From Bacteroidales bacterium (lineage in GTDB: Bacteria > Bacteroidota > Bacteroidia > Bacteroidales > F082): a DNA stretch of 64,000 bases. Made by a program: the position numbers and the translations under genes. The stretch is taken from the NCBI GenBank assembly GCA_023229245.1, contig JALNZU010000002.1, forward strand, positions 169,083 through 233,082. Direction: 5' to 3'. The notes under the pieces are model-generated. The model saw only the letters and a list, made by a program, of their open reading frames with translations. It did no database searches and was not told the DNA's origin. This document shows positions 9,195 through 18,026 of this stretch, in pieces; the first letter of the stretch is position 1, and each line of letters begins with the position of its first letter.

Positions 9195-10208
9195 ATGAAG
9201 CAAGTGTTTAAAATTCGTTCCATTCTCCCAATATTAGTTTGGTTTACTTTAACAGCTTTTAGTCAAACCACTACTTCCTTTCCTGATCAGTTTCATGAAC
9301 TTACCATGTATATCATGCCTGAAGTCAGACAGATCCATTGGGACAACCCCTCCAAACTCATGAGCAGTGCTATCTTATGCAATATCAAAGCCTCATTACA
9401 AAAAGAAGCTTATAGGATCGGACATATCACTGTAAAGATCAACTCTCCTATTTTCGATTCAGCCTTATATTTTTCGATGGCAAGTATTTTACATTCGGAG
9501 AAGAAAGAACAGATATTCAGAAAAAAGATCGGCCTTGGTGTATTGGGTACAAACTTTGCCGGCAGCTTAGAACCTTCACAGGTTGCAAAACAAAACCTAA
9601 CCCATTATATGCAGCGCAATGAGGTTGTATATATCAAATTCCGTATGAATGACGAATCATTCCAGAAGATATTAGAGTTCATTGCCTATTTTCAATCCAT
9701 TGATAAAGCGGGTTTCTCGCCTTGCCACATTTACAACGGCGCATTATATCCACTGTATGCTTATGAAGGTGCTGGGTGTACTGCTTTTGGGATCGCTCTC
9801 TTGGAAATTGCCCACCTATTACCAGAAGGAGCCTTATCCGAATGGACTGTAGATGTAAATATCCCTATGGAACTAATTGGAGGTGAGATGAATAATAATA
9901 AAAAAGTAAAACTGACAAAAATCTATAAAACCCGAAAATGGCATACAGGAATAGGTATCGAAGGAATAGACTATGCGCATCTCCTCATGTTTAGCCCATG
10001 GAAAATAGCAGAATGGATACAGCATACATATATTACAGATGATCCAGTCTATCAAAAAGATAAAGAAGGAAAACTAATTGGGTTATTTGTTGACAGAACA
10101 AAAGCTCAGTTCATCCCTGATGATCAGCTTTTACATACTCGGCAGGATACTAACTTTTTTGTGAGATACTATTTACAAACAATTGATTCACAGCCACCGG
10201 AGTTTTAG
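9195..10208 (+). CDS. secreted protein of unknown function
   Basis: I do not recognise this family. I chose the ATG at 9195 over an in-frame ATG at 9156 because it begins with a clean signal peptide (MKQVFKIRS..., hydrophobic stretch, ...AFSQ). The mature part is about 310 residues. It has a His in GHITVKI (about 85) and a Cys in the small-residue motif EGAGCTAFGIALLEIA (about 193-208). That order, His before Cys, is seen in circularly permuted NlpC/P60-like papain folds, so a periplasmic thiol hydrolase is possible but unproven. It stands alone, convergent with the acetyltransferase; stops are 8 bases apart. Confidence 0.7.
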   Translation: MKQVFKIRSILPILVWFTLTAFSQTTTSFPDQFHELTMYIMPEVRQIHWDNPSKLMSSAILCNIKASLQKEAYRIGHITVKINSPIFDSALYFSMASILHSEKKEQIFRKKIGLGVLGTNFAGSLEPSQVAKQNLTHYMQRNEVVYIKFRMNDESFQKILEFIAYFQSIDKAGFSPCHIYNGALYPLYAYEGAGCTAFGIALLEIAHLLPEGALSEWTVDVNIPMELIGGEMNNNKKVKLTKIYKTRKWHTGIGIEGIDYAHLLMFSPWKIAEWIQHTYITDDPVYQKDKEGKLIGLFVDRTKAQFIPDDQLLHTRQDTNFFVRYYLQTIDSQPPEF

Positions 10209-10216
10209 AGGCTATC

Positions 10217-10816
10217 TTACAGAGTTTTATAAAGACCAGAACTATTCAATAGCCGGTCTTTGCGTTCCATCCATTCAATCCAAAGCAAGCTATAAACTGC
10301 ATGATCAACAAAATGCCCGTCACTCATCAGTTCGCTATCCCTTTCAACGCCTTCCAGAGTAAATCCTAATCGTTCGGGTATTTTTCTGCTTGATAAATTT
10401 TCTGTTCCACAGCGTATCTGAACGCGGTTAAGCATAAGATCAGTAAAACAATAATTGATGACAGCCAATACCGATTTGGTTACTATCCCCTGATGCTGTT
10501 CATTTTGCGATATCCAATACCCTATCTCCGCTTTACGGTTTCCCTGATCAATATTCAACACACTGATCAATCCAACTAAGTTCTTATCCCGATAGATAGA
10601 AAATACTATCTGAACAACTGGTACTTTTTGATCCTTTACCGACTGAATAAAAGCGTAAGTATCTTCCCAACTTTCAGTAGCAGCCACAAAAGGAAGCCAT
10701 TTTCCCAAATATTCTCTTTGTGTATTGATGATATGGAATATAGCAGGAGCGTCCGACACTTCTATTTCACGCAGATGCAACTCATTGTTTATCGGTAAAA
10801 TTAATTTACTAGCCAT
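10217..10816 (-). CDS. GNAT acetyltransferase, RimJ/RimL type
   Basis: 199 residues. The fold signatures run in order: LRE at the start of beta 1, GLISVLNIDQGNRKAEIGYWI (beta 4 region), then the acetyl-CoA loop QHQGIVTKSVLAVINYCF, and LNRVQIRCGTENLSSRKIPERLGF, the RimJ/RimL hallmark. It probably N-acetylates a ribosomal protein N terminus or another amine; the substrate is not deducible. One base separates it from the upstream sua5 gene, so the two are likely cotranscribed. Confidence 0.88.
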   Translation of the reverse strand: MASKLILPINNELHLREIEVSDAPAIFHIINTQREYLGKWLPFVAATESWEDTYAFIQSVKDQKVPVVQIVFSIYRDKNLVGLISVLNIDQGNRKAEIGYWISQNEQHQGIVTKSVLAVINYCFTDLMLNRVQIRCGTENLSSRKIPERLGFTLEGVERDSELMSDGHFVDHAVYSLLWIEWMERKDRLLNSSGLYKTL

Positions 10817-10817
10817 A

Positions 10818-11771
10818 TTATGTGTATTGATGTCGCCAGGCAGCTTTCCTGATCCTGTCCATGATTGCTATACCTAAACCTGATTCTTCTATCTTTTCGG
10901 CTACAATAAAATCCACTTCAGCTTCTTCCAAACGGTGTAGTGCGCCAAAAAGGTTGACAGCTATTTCGTCAGGGTCGGCCGTTGCCGATAACACCTCTAC
11001 TATTTTATAATTTGTCGGATTCTGATTTGTCATAGATAGTAGAGCTGCCTTAGTTGTATCGGCTGGGATCTGACTTTCACCTAATATATATAAGTGTTTG
11101 TCGGGGCTATAATGCGATTTCATCATGCCTGGAGACACAGATCCAATTTTATCTATTATTTTATTTGATGATGGAGGAAGAATTTTTTCTAATTGTGCTG
11201 TAGTGATAGCTCCGGGTCTGATAATAATAAACCCTTCCTCATCAAGGGTAACAACTGTTGATTCTATTCCTATGCGTGTACCGCCACCATCAAGAATATA
11301 TCGTAGTTCGGGAAACTGCTTGCGTACATGTTCGGCACGTGTAGGACTTAGCTTGCCAAACTTATTAGCGCTAGGTGCCGCAAGAGGTGTGTTGGCTGCA
11401 TCAATAAGCCTGAGTGCGATGTCGTTGGCAGGCATTCGCATGCCCACACTATCTAATCCTGAGCTCACTATATCGGGTATGACCTTGTTTCGCTTTACAA
11501 CCAATGTCAATGGGCCTGGCCAGAAGTGTCTGGCTAATAATTCTAACCGCTCATCCTTTTCCGTTGAATACAGCTGCATCATTGCTGGATCAGATATATG
11601 CACTATCAAAGGATCAAAAGCCGGACGCTCTTTTAGTGCATAAACTGCTGCTACTGCACGGGCATTCAACGCATCAGCACCCAAGCCATATACCGTTTCA
11701 GTAGGAAATGCCACCAACCCACCTTGTCTGATGAAATCAGCTGCTTCATTTATAAGACTTTGACGAACCAT
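10818..11771 (-). CDS. sua5: L-threonylcarbamoyladenylate synthase, Sua5 type
   Basis: Makes threonylcarbamoyl-AMP from Thr, bicarbonate and ATP, the first step of t6A formation at position 37 of tRNAs reading ANN codons. 317 residues: the N-terminal YrdC domain (about 1-190, with GGLVAFPTETVYGLGADA, KERP, STVVTLD) is followed by the C-terminal Sua5 domain (about 225-317) joined by a linker with the SPGMMKSHY motif. This makes it the longer Sua5/YwlC form rather than the short TsaC. Transcribed with the GNAT gene downstream. Confidence 0.93.
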   Translation of the reverse strand: MVRQSLINEAADFIRQGGLVAFPTETVYGLGADALNARAVAAVYALKERPAFDPLIVHISDPAMMQLYSTEKDERLELLARHFWPGPLTLVVKRNKVIPDIVSSGLDSVGMRMPANDIALRLIDAANTPLAAPSANKFGKLSPTRAEHVRKQFPELRYILDGGGTRIGIESTVVTLDEEGFIIIRPGAITTAQLEKILPPSSNKIIDKIGSVSPGMMKSHYSPDKHLYILGESQIPADTTKAALLSMTNQNPTNYKIVEVLSATADPDEIAVNLFGALHRLEEAEVDFIVAEKIEESGLGIAIMDRIRKAAWRHQYT

Positions 11772-11816
11772 TACTAAAACATCTAAATATTGAGGATTAC
11801 AACTGTTGAAAAACCT

Positions 11817-12779
11817 TTAGGAATGAGTTATCATCCAAACAGTGTATGAAAGATACGATATTAATAAAACTGATGCCCCCCATCGGCCAATATGATTTTT
11901 TCGAGATACGGCTATAGCCAGAAACAAGAACACAGTGCCCGATGCCAAAATGAGTAGGTCCTGATTAAAGGACAAAGTAAATAAGGTCGGACGAACCATA
12001 GAGCTGACACCCAGTATCAAAAATATATTGAAAATATTTGACCCTATAATATTTCCTATCGCAATATCGTGGTTTTTTCTGATGGCAGCCACTACACTTG
12101 TTGCTAATTCAGGCAAAGAGGTGCCGGCAGCGACTATAGTCAACCCAATTATTTTTTCGCTAATACCTAATATCTGTGCCATACTCACTGCATTACTCAC
12201 TACCAGTTCACCGCCCCAGACCAGTCCTCCCAAACCCAAAACTACCAATCCTGTCAACAGCCAGAGAGATTTTCCGCTAGATTGTGAGGAGCGGTCGGCA
12301 TCTGCCTGATTGCCGGCCGATTGCCTGAATACGTACCATAAAAATGCAAGAAACAAAACAAGCAGCAGCAGGCTATCATATCGGCTCAATATATTCACCT
12401 CCTTACCAAACAGCCAGTCGTTGCTGAGTATAAACAATACTAACACGGCTACTAATGAAAAAGGAATCTCGAAACGTTTGGTAGAAGATTGTACCGTTAA
12501 TGGAACGATCAAGCCTGTGATACCCAGAATAATAAACAGATTAAAATTATTACTGCCTATCACATTTCCAAACACTATATCCGGACTACCTTTCCATGCG
12601 GCAATGATATTTACTATCAGCTCTGGAGCTGAAGTACCAAAAGCTACTATAGTCAACCCAATAGCTAAATCGGAGATATGAAAGTGACGGGCAATACCCG
12701 ATGCACCTTTCACCAAAAGATCGGCTCCGAAAGCTAGTAGGAAAAGACCGAAAATTAACAATAAAACATGAGTAAGCAT
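11817..12779 (-). CDS. calcium/sodium antiporter, YrbG/CaCA family
   Basis: 320 residues with about ten membrane segments. The two inverted alpha repeats that bind cations are both present: TIVAFGTSAPELIVNI (about 45-60) and TIVAAGTSLPELATSVVA (about 210-227), each with its GTSxPE motif and followed by IGSNxFN. It exchanges Ca2+ or another cation for Na+ or H+ across the inner membrane. Alone on its strand between sua5 and aat, with a TACCTTTG element in its leader. Confidence 0.93.
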   Translation of the reverse strand: MLTHVLLLIFGLFLLAFGADLLVKGASGIARHFHISDLAIGLTIVAFGTSAPELIVNIIAAWKGSPDIVFGNVIGSNNFNLFIILGITGLIVPLTVQSSTKRFEIPFSLVAVLVLFILSNDWLFGKEVNILSRYDSLLLLVLFLAFLWYVFRQSAGNQADADRSSQSSGKSLWLLTGLVVLGLGGLVWGGELVVSNAVSMAQILGISEKIIGLTIVAAGTSLPELATSVVAAIRKNHDIAIGNIIGSNIFNIFLILGVSSMVRPTLFTLSFNQDLLILASGTVFLFLAIAVSRKNHIGRWGASVLLISYLSYTVWMITHS

Positions 12780-12826
12780 CTTGTAGAACAGATAAAAACA
12801 CCGATGAAAATAAAATCAACCGGGCG

Positions 12827-12834
12827 CAAAGGTA
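12827..12834 (-). promoter_or_regulatory. Bacteroidota-type -7 element
   Basis: TACCTTTG on the minus strand, about 48 bases before the antiporter start. Confidence 0.45.
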
Positions 12835-12907
12835 AATACTTTTCCGGCCTACTACCCAATATCATACTTTACTCAATCAGAATTGTGAAAAGAATCAACG
12901 GAACTCT

Positions 12908-12915
12908 TATTTTTG
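12908..12915 (+). promoter_or_regulatory. Bacteroidota-type -7 element
   Basis: TATTTTTG, about 127 bases before aat. It could drive aat and guaD; the leader would be long, so this is tentative. Confidence 0.3.
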
Positions 12916-13041
12916 CGTTGATAAACGTATTGATTTGATGAAATCAAATACAAATGACAAAAAGCTTCACTAAGAACAGCTTGTAAAATCAACCTGATGC
13001 GATTATCTTACAATGAATCTGTTATACACTTTTATACCTAA

Positions 13042-13767
13042 ATGAAGATTTATCAGCTTGGTTCCACTTTTGAGTTTCCTCATCCGGGTAAGGCTCCTGC
13101 CGAAGGCTTATTGGCCTTTGGAGGCGACTTAGACCCATACCGACTGATAGTAGCCTATTCGCAAGGAATATTTCCATGGTACTCGGATGATAGTCCAATT
13201 CTATGGTGGTCGCCCGATCCAAGAATGGTGATGAAGCCTGAAGAGTTTACCACATCCAAAAGCCTCAACCAGTTGATACGCAAAAACATCTATTCTGTCA
13301 CTTTCGATCAGGAGTTTGAAAGAGTCATGCGTTCATGCGCCACTGTAGTCCGCCCTGATGAGGCAGGTACATGGATCAGTGAAGAGCTGATACAGGCGTT
13401 CATTCAACTGCATTTGATGGGGTTGGCACATTCTGTTGAGGTATGGTATGAAGGAAAATTAGTTGGCGGACTATATGGCTTAGCCTTAGGCAAAATATTT
13501 TTTGGTGAGTCCATGTTTTATCACCTTCGTGACGCCTCCAAATTTGCTTTGTTCCACCTATGCCGGTTCTTGCATCAACATGAGTTTATATTAATTGATG
13601 CCCAGCAGGATACGCCTCATCTACGTAGTCTGGGTGCCCGCACCATGGACCGAGCCGATTTCCTACAGATATTAGAGCAGCAGAAAGATCAAAACAGCCT
13701 GATAGGTAATTGGGGAGACGGTAGCGCAAAATTTTGTACATTCGACTTTTATAACCCATTTAAATAA
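13042..13767 (+). CDS. aat: leucyl/phenylalanyl-tRNA-protein transferase
   Basis: Transfers Leu or Phe from aminoacyl-tRNA to proteins with N-terminal Arg or Lys, making N-degrons for ClpS/ClpAP. 241 residues, normal length. The hallmark segment GIFPWYSDDSPILWWSPDPR (about 46-65) and later GGLYGLALGKIFFGESMF are intact, as is the C-terminal HLRSLGARTMDR. guaD starts four bases after its stop, so they probably share a transcript. Confidence 0.96.
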   Translation: MKIYQLGSTFEFPHPGKAPAEGLLAFGGDLDPYRLIVAYSQGIFPWYSDDSPILWWSPDPRMVMKPEEFTTSKSLNQLIRKNIYSVTFDQEFERVMRSCATVVRPDEAGTWISEELIQAFIQLHLMGLAHSVEVWYEGKLVGGLYGLALGKIFFGESMFYHLRDASKFALFHLCRFLHQHEFILIDAQQDTPHLRSLGARTMDRADFLQILEQQKDQNSLIGNWGDGSAKFCTFDFYNPFK

Positions 13768-13771
13768 ATAC

Positions 13772-14251
13772 ATGATGGAAGAATCAGATAAAAAATTTAT
13801 GCAAGAAGCTATCAAGCTTGCAGCCGACAATCTACGCAGCCTTAATGGCGGCCCTTTTGGTGCTGTGGTTGTAAAGGATGGAGTGATCATAGGTCGGGGA
13901 TCAAACAGCGTCCCATCATCAAACGATCCTACAGCCCATGCCGAGATAATGGCAATACGTGATGCATGTAAAAATCTTGATAGCTTTCAATTGGATGGAT
14001 GTATCATCTACTCAAGCTGCGAACCATGTCCGATGTGTCTGGGTGCAATTTATTGGGCCCGTCCCGAAAAACTTTATTTTGCTGCCAGCAAACATGATGC
14101 AGCACGAGCCGGATTTGATGACTCGTATATCTATCAACAGCTTCCGTTGAGCATAGAACAACGCGATCTGCCTACAATTCAGTTTATGAGTGAAGAAGCT
14201 GCCAAAGTATTTCAGCAATGGATCGAATTGGAAACTAAACCCGAATACTAA
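13772..14251 (+). CDS. guaD: guanine deaminase, CDA fold
   Basis: 159 residues. The zinc motifs of the cytidine-deaminase fold are present: H56-A-E58 and C83-E-P-C86. The wider sequence (PTAHAEIMAIRDAC, YSSCEPCPMCLGAIYWARP, HDAARAGFDDSYIY, C-terminal Glu-Tyr) follows Bacillus subtilis-type guanine deaminase rather than the tRNA deaminase TadA, whose motif region differs. It would convert guanine to xanthine in purine salvage. Two start codons lie side by side (13772 and 13775). Flanked by aat and the sirtuin gene on the same strand with short gaps. Confidence 0.87.
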   Translation: MMEESDKKFMQEAIKLAADNLRSLNGGPFGAVVVKDGVIIGRGSNSVPSSNDPTAHAEIMAIRDACKNLDSFQLDGCIIYSSCEPCPMCLGAIYWARPEKLYFAASKHDAARAGFDDSYIYQQLPLSIEQRDLPTIQFMSEEAAKVFQQWIELETKPEY

Positions 14252-14263
14252 GGATGAAATAAT

Positions 14264-15013
14264 ATGGACACACTTCAACAAAAATTATCTAAGGCAGCAG
14301 AAATCATCAATAAAGCTTCCTATATGACTGCCTTCACAGGGGCGGGTATCTCAGCTGAAAGCGGAATACCTCCCTTCAGAGGCGATGACGGCATATGGAA
14401 CCAATACAACCCACAAGTTCTTGAGCTTAACTTTTTTATGCGGCAACCTGAAGAATCATGGAAAGCAATACGGGAACTGTTTTATGGTGTCTTTTCTGAG
14501 GCAAAACCTAATCCTGCACATCATGTATTGGCTAAATGGACAAAAGGTGATCTGCTCAAAAGCCTGATCACACAAAATATTGACATGCTGCATCAACAGG
14601 CAGGAAATGAGCAGGCTATTTGTTTTCATGGTAGTTCTCAATATCTGATCTGCATGAATTGTGACAACAGATTGAAATTCAAACCCTCCATTTTAGAAAC
14701 TATTCCTCCGCTATGCCCCAGATGCAATGGACTGCTGAAGCCCGATTTTATCTTTTTCGGTGAAGGCATACCGCCTAAAGCCTACCGCGATTCTTTCGAG
14801 GCAGCACAAAATAGCGATGTCTTTCTGATCATAGGTACCTCGGGAGAGGTAAGCCCTGCCAATCAAATCCCTGAAATAGCCCGACACAAAGGAGCTCAAG
14901 TGATAGAGATCAACAGAGATATATCCCATTATACCCATCGGACGACTACACTATTTCTTCAAGGCGAAGCCGGTACTATACTCCCTGAAATAGATTTGTT
15001 GCTAACCAACTAA
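14264..15013 (+). CDS. NAD-dependent protein deacylase, sirtuin
   Basis: 249 residues with all sirtuin landmarks: GAGISAESGIPPFRG (26-40), TQNIDMLH (103-110), catalytic H122 in FHG, four zinc cysteines at 130, 133, 151 and 154, and GTSGEVSPAN. It removes acyl groups from lysines using NAD+. The A..Y..R acid-binding pair typical of SIRT5/CobB-like desuccinylases is not evident after the FRG loop, so deacetylation is the safer guess. Twelve bases after guaD and 11 before the serine hydrolase, in a probable aat-guaD-sirtuin-hydrolase run. Confidence 0.93.
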   Translation: MDTLQQKLSKAAEIINKASYMTAFTGAGISAESGIPPFRGDDGIWNQYNPQVLELNFFMRQPEESWKAIRELFYGVFSEAKPNPAHHVLAKWTKGDLLKSLITQNIDMLHQQAGNEQAICFHGSSQYLICMNCDNRLKFKPSILETIPPLCPRCNGLLKPDFIFFGEGIPPKAYRDSFEAAQNSDVFLIIGTSGEVSPANQIPEIARHKGAQVIEINRDISHYTHRTTTLFLQGEAGTILPEIDLLLTN

Positions 15014-15024
15014 ACTTAAATACA

Positions 15025-16584
15025 ATGCGTCTTACCATCAAACTTACAGCAGTATTTTATCTGACTATTGCCTGGATAAACTTAACAGCACAACCAGCAG
15101 CAGATCAAATCAGGCAATTAGATGCTTATTTCCAACAAGCACTGATAGACTGGGATATGCCGGGTATGTCGTTTGCAATAGTACATAAGGATACAGTCTT
15201 ATTTGCAAAAGGATACGGAGTTACTGATATCATCACACGACAGCCGGTTGACGAACACACCTTATTTGCTGTAGCCAGTAATACCAAAGCTTTTACAGCA
15301 GCGGCTATCTTAATGCTTGCCGAAGAAAATAAGCTGCAATTAGATGATAAAGTGGTTTCACATCTCCCCTATTTTGCACTCTATGATCCCTATGTAAGTC
15401 AAGCAATGACTATACGCGATCTGCTTACTCATCGTTCTGGCCTAAAAACCTTTTCCGGTGATCTGATCTGGTACGGAAGCACCTACAGCCGTGAAGAAAT
15501 CGTACGCAAAGCCAGATTTTTAAAGCCACAATACGGTTTTCGCGAACAATTCGGTTATTCAAATATCATGTACATTGCAGCGGGTGAAGTAGTAGCCTCA
15601 GTCAGCGGGATGAGCTGGGATGAATTCATCCAGACACGTATTCTTGATCCACTTGGGATGAAACGCTCCACTCTGCATGTGTCTGATCTGGTTTTACGGG
15701 ATAATGTAGCACAACCTCACACTTATGTCAATGGCCAGCTAAGGGCTATCCCCTGGCTCGATTGGGATAATATGGGACCAGCTGGCTCACTCATCTCAAG
15801 TGCATCCGAAATGGCAAATTGGCTGAGAATGAACCTGAACGAAGGTAATTTCAATGGCTTACAACTACTTATACCATCACGAATTTTTGAGATGCAAACA
15901 GCTGTTACACCTCTGCCCGTAACCAAAGCCTTTATCAACCGATTTCCAGGCACACACTTCAGAAGCTATGGATTAGGATGGTCGCTGATGGACTATCAAG
16001 GACGTAAAATAGTGATGCATAACGGAGGCTATGATGGAATGATCTCACAAACCTTGCTGATACCGGAAGAGAATATTGGTTTTGTAATACTTACAAATGC
16101 CCTGAGCAATATGTATTATCCGCTTATGTACAAAACATTGGATGTGCTACTGAATAATCTCGTGGAAACCGATTGGAGTTCTCAATTTTTAGAAAGGAAC
16201 AAAAAAGCCGAAGAAAACCAGAATCAATGGATGACTGAACAGCAACAAGTACGACAGACCAAGACTAACCCTTCACTCCCATTATCAGAATACACCGGTA
16301 TTTTCGGTAGTCCAATTTATGATTCGGTAAAAATTGAGATAGAAAACAAACAACTTAATCTGCAAATGATGAGAAGCCCAAAATTTAAAGGAATACTTAG
16401 TCATTGGCATTACGATACATTTGAAATAGAATTTCCTTTGTTTCCATCATTACCTAAAGGATTGGTAAGTTTTCAACTTGACAGAACGGGAAAAGTCAAC
16501 GCAATGGAAATATATATTGATAATCCTGATTTCGACTTCACCGAACTAGAGTTGAAAAAGGTAGTCCCAATAAAAGCTGATTGA
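15025..16584 (+). CDS. serine hydrolase, class C beta-lactamase/PBP fold
   Basis: 519 residues. A signal peptide (about 1-22, ending LTAQ) leads into a beta-lactamase-fold domain with the SxxK motif S85-N-T-K88, YSN at 178-180 and HNGG (about 333) in place of KTG. A C-terminal beta-rich domain of the DUF3471 kind begins near 425 (LSEYTGIFGSPIYDSVKIEI). Such periplasmic proteins are usually esterases or D-amino-acid peptidases rather than true beta-lactamases. It closes the run that starts at aat. Confidence 0.88.
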   Translation: MRLTIKLTAVFYLTIAWINLTAQPAADQIRQLDAYFQQALIDWDMPGMSFAIVHKDTVLFAKGYGVTDIITRQPVDEHTLFAVASNTKAFTAAAILMLAEENKLQLDDKVVSHLPYFALYDPYVSQAMTIRDLLTHRSGLKTFSGDLIWYGSTYSREEIVRKARFLKPQYGFREQFGYSNIMYIAAGEVVASVSGMSWDEFIQTRILDPLGMKRSTLHVSDLVLRDNVAQPHTYVNGQLRAIPWLDWDNMGPAGSLISSASEMANWLRMNLNEGNFNGLQLLIPSRIFEMQTAVTPLPVTKAFINRFPGTHFRSYGLGWSLMDYQGRKIVMHNGGYDGMISQTLLIPEENIGFVILTNALSNMYYPLMYKTLDVLLNNLVETDWSSQFLERNKKAEENQNQWMTEQQQVRQTKTNPSLPLSEYTGIFGSPIYDSVKIEIENKQLNLQMMRSPKFKGILSHWHYDTFEIEFPLFPSLPKGLVSFQLDRTGKVNAMEIYIDNPDFDFTELELKKVVPIKAD

Positions 16585-16647
16585 TAGCTCAGGACTTTTG
16601 CTTCGCTCACTATTCTTTTTAAGATAATCTCAGGATGCGCTATTTCT

Positions 16648-17979
16648 TTACAGATTCTCGCTTAAATCTAATCCAAACTGTTCTACCATTCTGATATTCA
16701 TATCTTCTAACCTATTTAAAATAGGATTATAAATTCCAGGTAACACAGGAATATGAACTCCTGTCTCGGTAATTTCTCCTTTTAAGATCATCTCGGCTCC
16801 TATGGCAGCTGGCAGGGCAACTGTACGGGCAATAGCTGTATCAGTAGCTAAAGTGCCATAGTCAAGCATGGTCGATTTGATGATCTCCTGCGACTGATCA
16901 GGATACGATGCTCTGAACACATGCTGCAGCACTACCATATCTTGTTCATCACGACCTAACTCCATCTTTTCTAACATCAGGTCGCTGGTTATTTCAAACG
17001 GACTAGTAAGGTTACGCCCCATAGGTTTATCATCAAACAAACCTAACCAACTCATAGCTTTCATTGCGATATCCGTTTCTTCTAATCCTAACAGTCTGGC
17101 AACCTGCCCGGGCAACTGGCTCACTTCTAATCCATTGAGATTTGCTACCATTTCGGCATAAGTCATATCCTTAAAGTCCTGTTCATGAGTAGTGATCAAC
17201 TGCAATGCTTTCATGGCATCCATTGCCCGGCACCAGCCCGGATGTCGAAAGGTACCTCGCATCATAGTACTAGCTTCCGATATTCCATAAAGCTCTATAT
17301 AAGGCAAGGAATCGCGGTTGGGATACACCTCAAGGGGGCCGACCCCGGGAAAAGTAATTTGTAAGGGATTCTTAAACAAATCCTGAGTAGGAATTTCATG
17401 TATTTTTCCATGACGCAGATATCTCCCGTCGTTATTACCTGCCATCACCACTCCTTTCGGACTCCAACTGAACTTATATCCAAAAGGATTAGAAGCTGCT
17501 TCGACCGAAGGCAGTGCCCCACAAAACGAGTAAAACTCTTCTATCTTACCATTGAGCGAATGAACCCTGTCGATAATACGCATAGCCGACATATGATCAA
17601 TACCCGGATCAAGGCCTAACTCATTTAAAATGATAATACCTTTGGCCCTTGCTTCTGCATCCAACGCCTTCATCTCCGCCTTGACGTAAGAAGTTGTAAC
17701 CATATTTTTTTTGTGGTGCAAACAGGCTTCAGCCACTATGATATGATAAGCCCAAGGCAAAAGACTGACCGTCAGATCATGATCAGCTACCATTTGATAT
17801 AAGGCATCCGTATCTTCTACAGTCCAAGAGATTGCCCGCCCATGCGGATGATTATCAATCATAGCCTCAGCCTTTGATTTAGTACGTGTGGCAACGCTGA
17901 CAGCAATATCCCTGTCGAGTAAATACCTCACTATGGGTTTTACTACCATCCCAGCCCCTAAAATGAGTACTTTCTTCAT
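16648..17979 (-). CDS. saccharopine dehydrogenase (glutamate-forming)
   Basis: 443 residues. An N-terminal Rossmann motif (LILGAGMVVKPIVRYL) opens the protein, followed by ELGLDPGIDHMSAMRI and FYSFCGALPS...NPFGYKFSWSP, hallmarks of the LYS9/AASS C-terminal enzyme. It oxidises saccharopine to glutamate and aminoadipate semialdehyde. The preceding gene on the same strand, 47 bases away, encodes the matching lysine-ketoglutarate reductase. Together they form a split version of the bifunctional eukaryotic enzyme, most likely for lysine breakdown. Confidence 0.92.
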   Translation of the reverse strand: MKKVLILGAGMVVKPIVRYLLDRDIAVSVATRTKSKAEAMIDNHPHGRAISWTVEDTDALYQMVADHDLTVSLLPWAYHIIVAEACLHHKKNMVTTSYVKAEMKALDAEARAKGIIILNELGLDPGIDHMSAMRIIDRVHSLNGKIEEFYSFCGALPSVEAASNPFGYKFSWSPKGVVMAGNNDGRYLRHGKIHEIPTQDLFKNPLQITFPGVGPLEVYPNRDSLPYIELYGISEASTMMRGTFRHPGWCRAMDAMKALQLITTHEQDFKDMTYAEMVANLNGLEVSQLPGQVARLLGLEETDIAMKAMSWLGLFDDKPMGRNLTSPFEITSDLMLEKMELGRDEQDMVVLQHVFRASYPDQSQEIIKSTMLDYGTLATDTAIARTVALPAAIGAEMILKGEITETGVHIPVLPGIYNPILNRLEDMNIRMVEQFGLDLSENL

Positions 17980-18026
17980 ACACTTAAAAAACTATTATTT
18001 TTTGTTTATTGATTTGATACTATGTG

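Noticed and set aside
11125..11643. 172-codon plus-strand frame
   Set aside because: Antisense to sua5, which has full family motifs; no promoter or recognisable protein.
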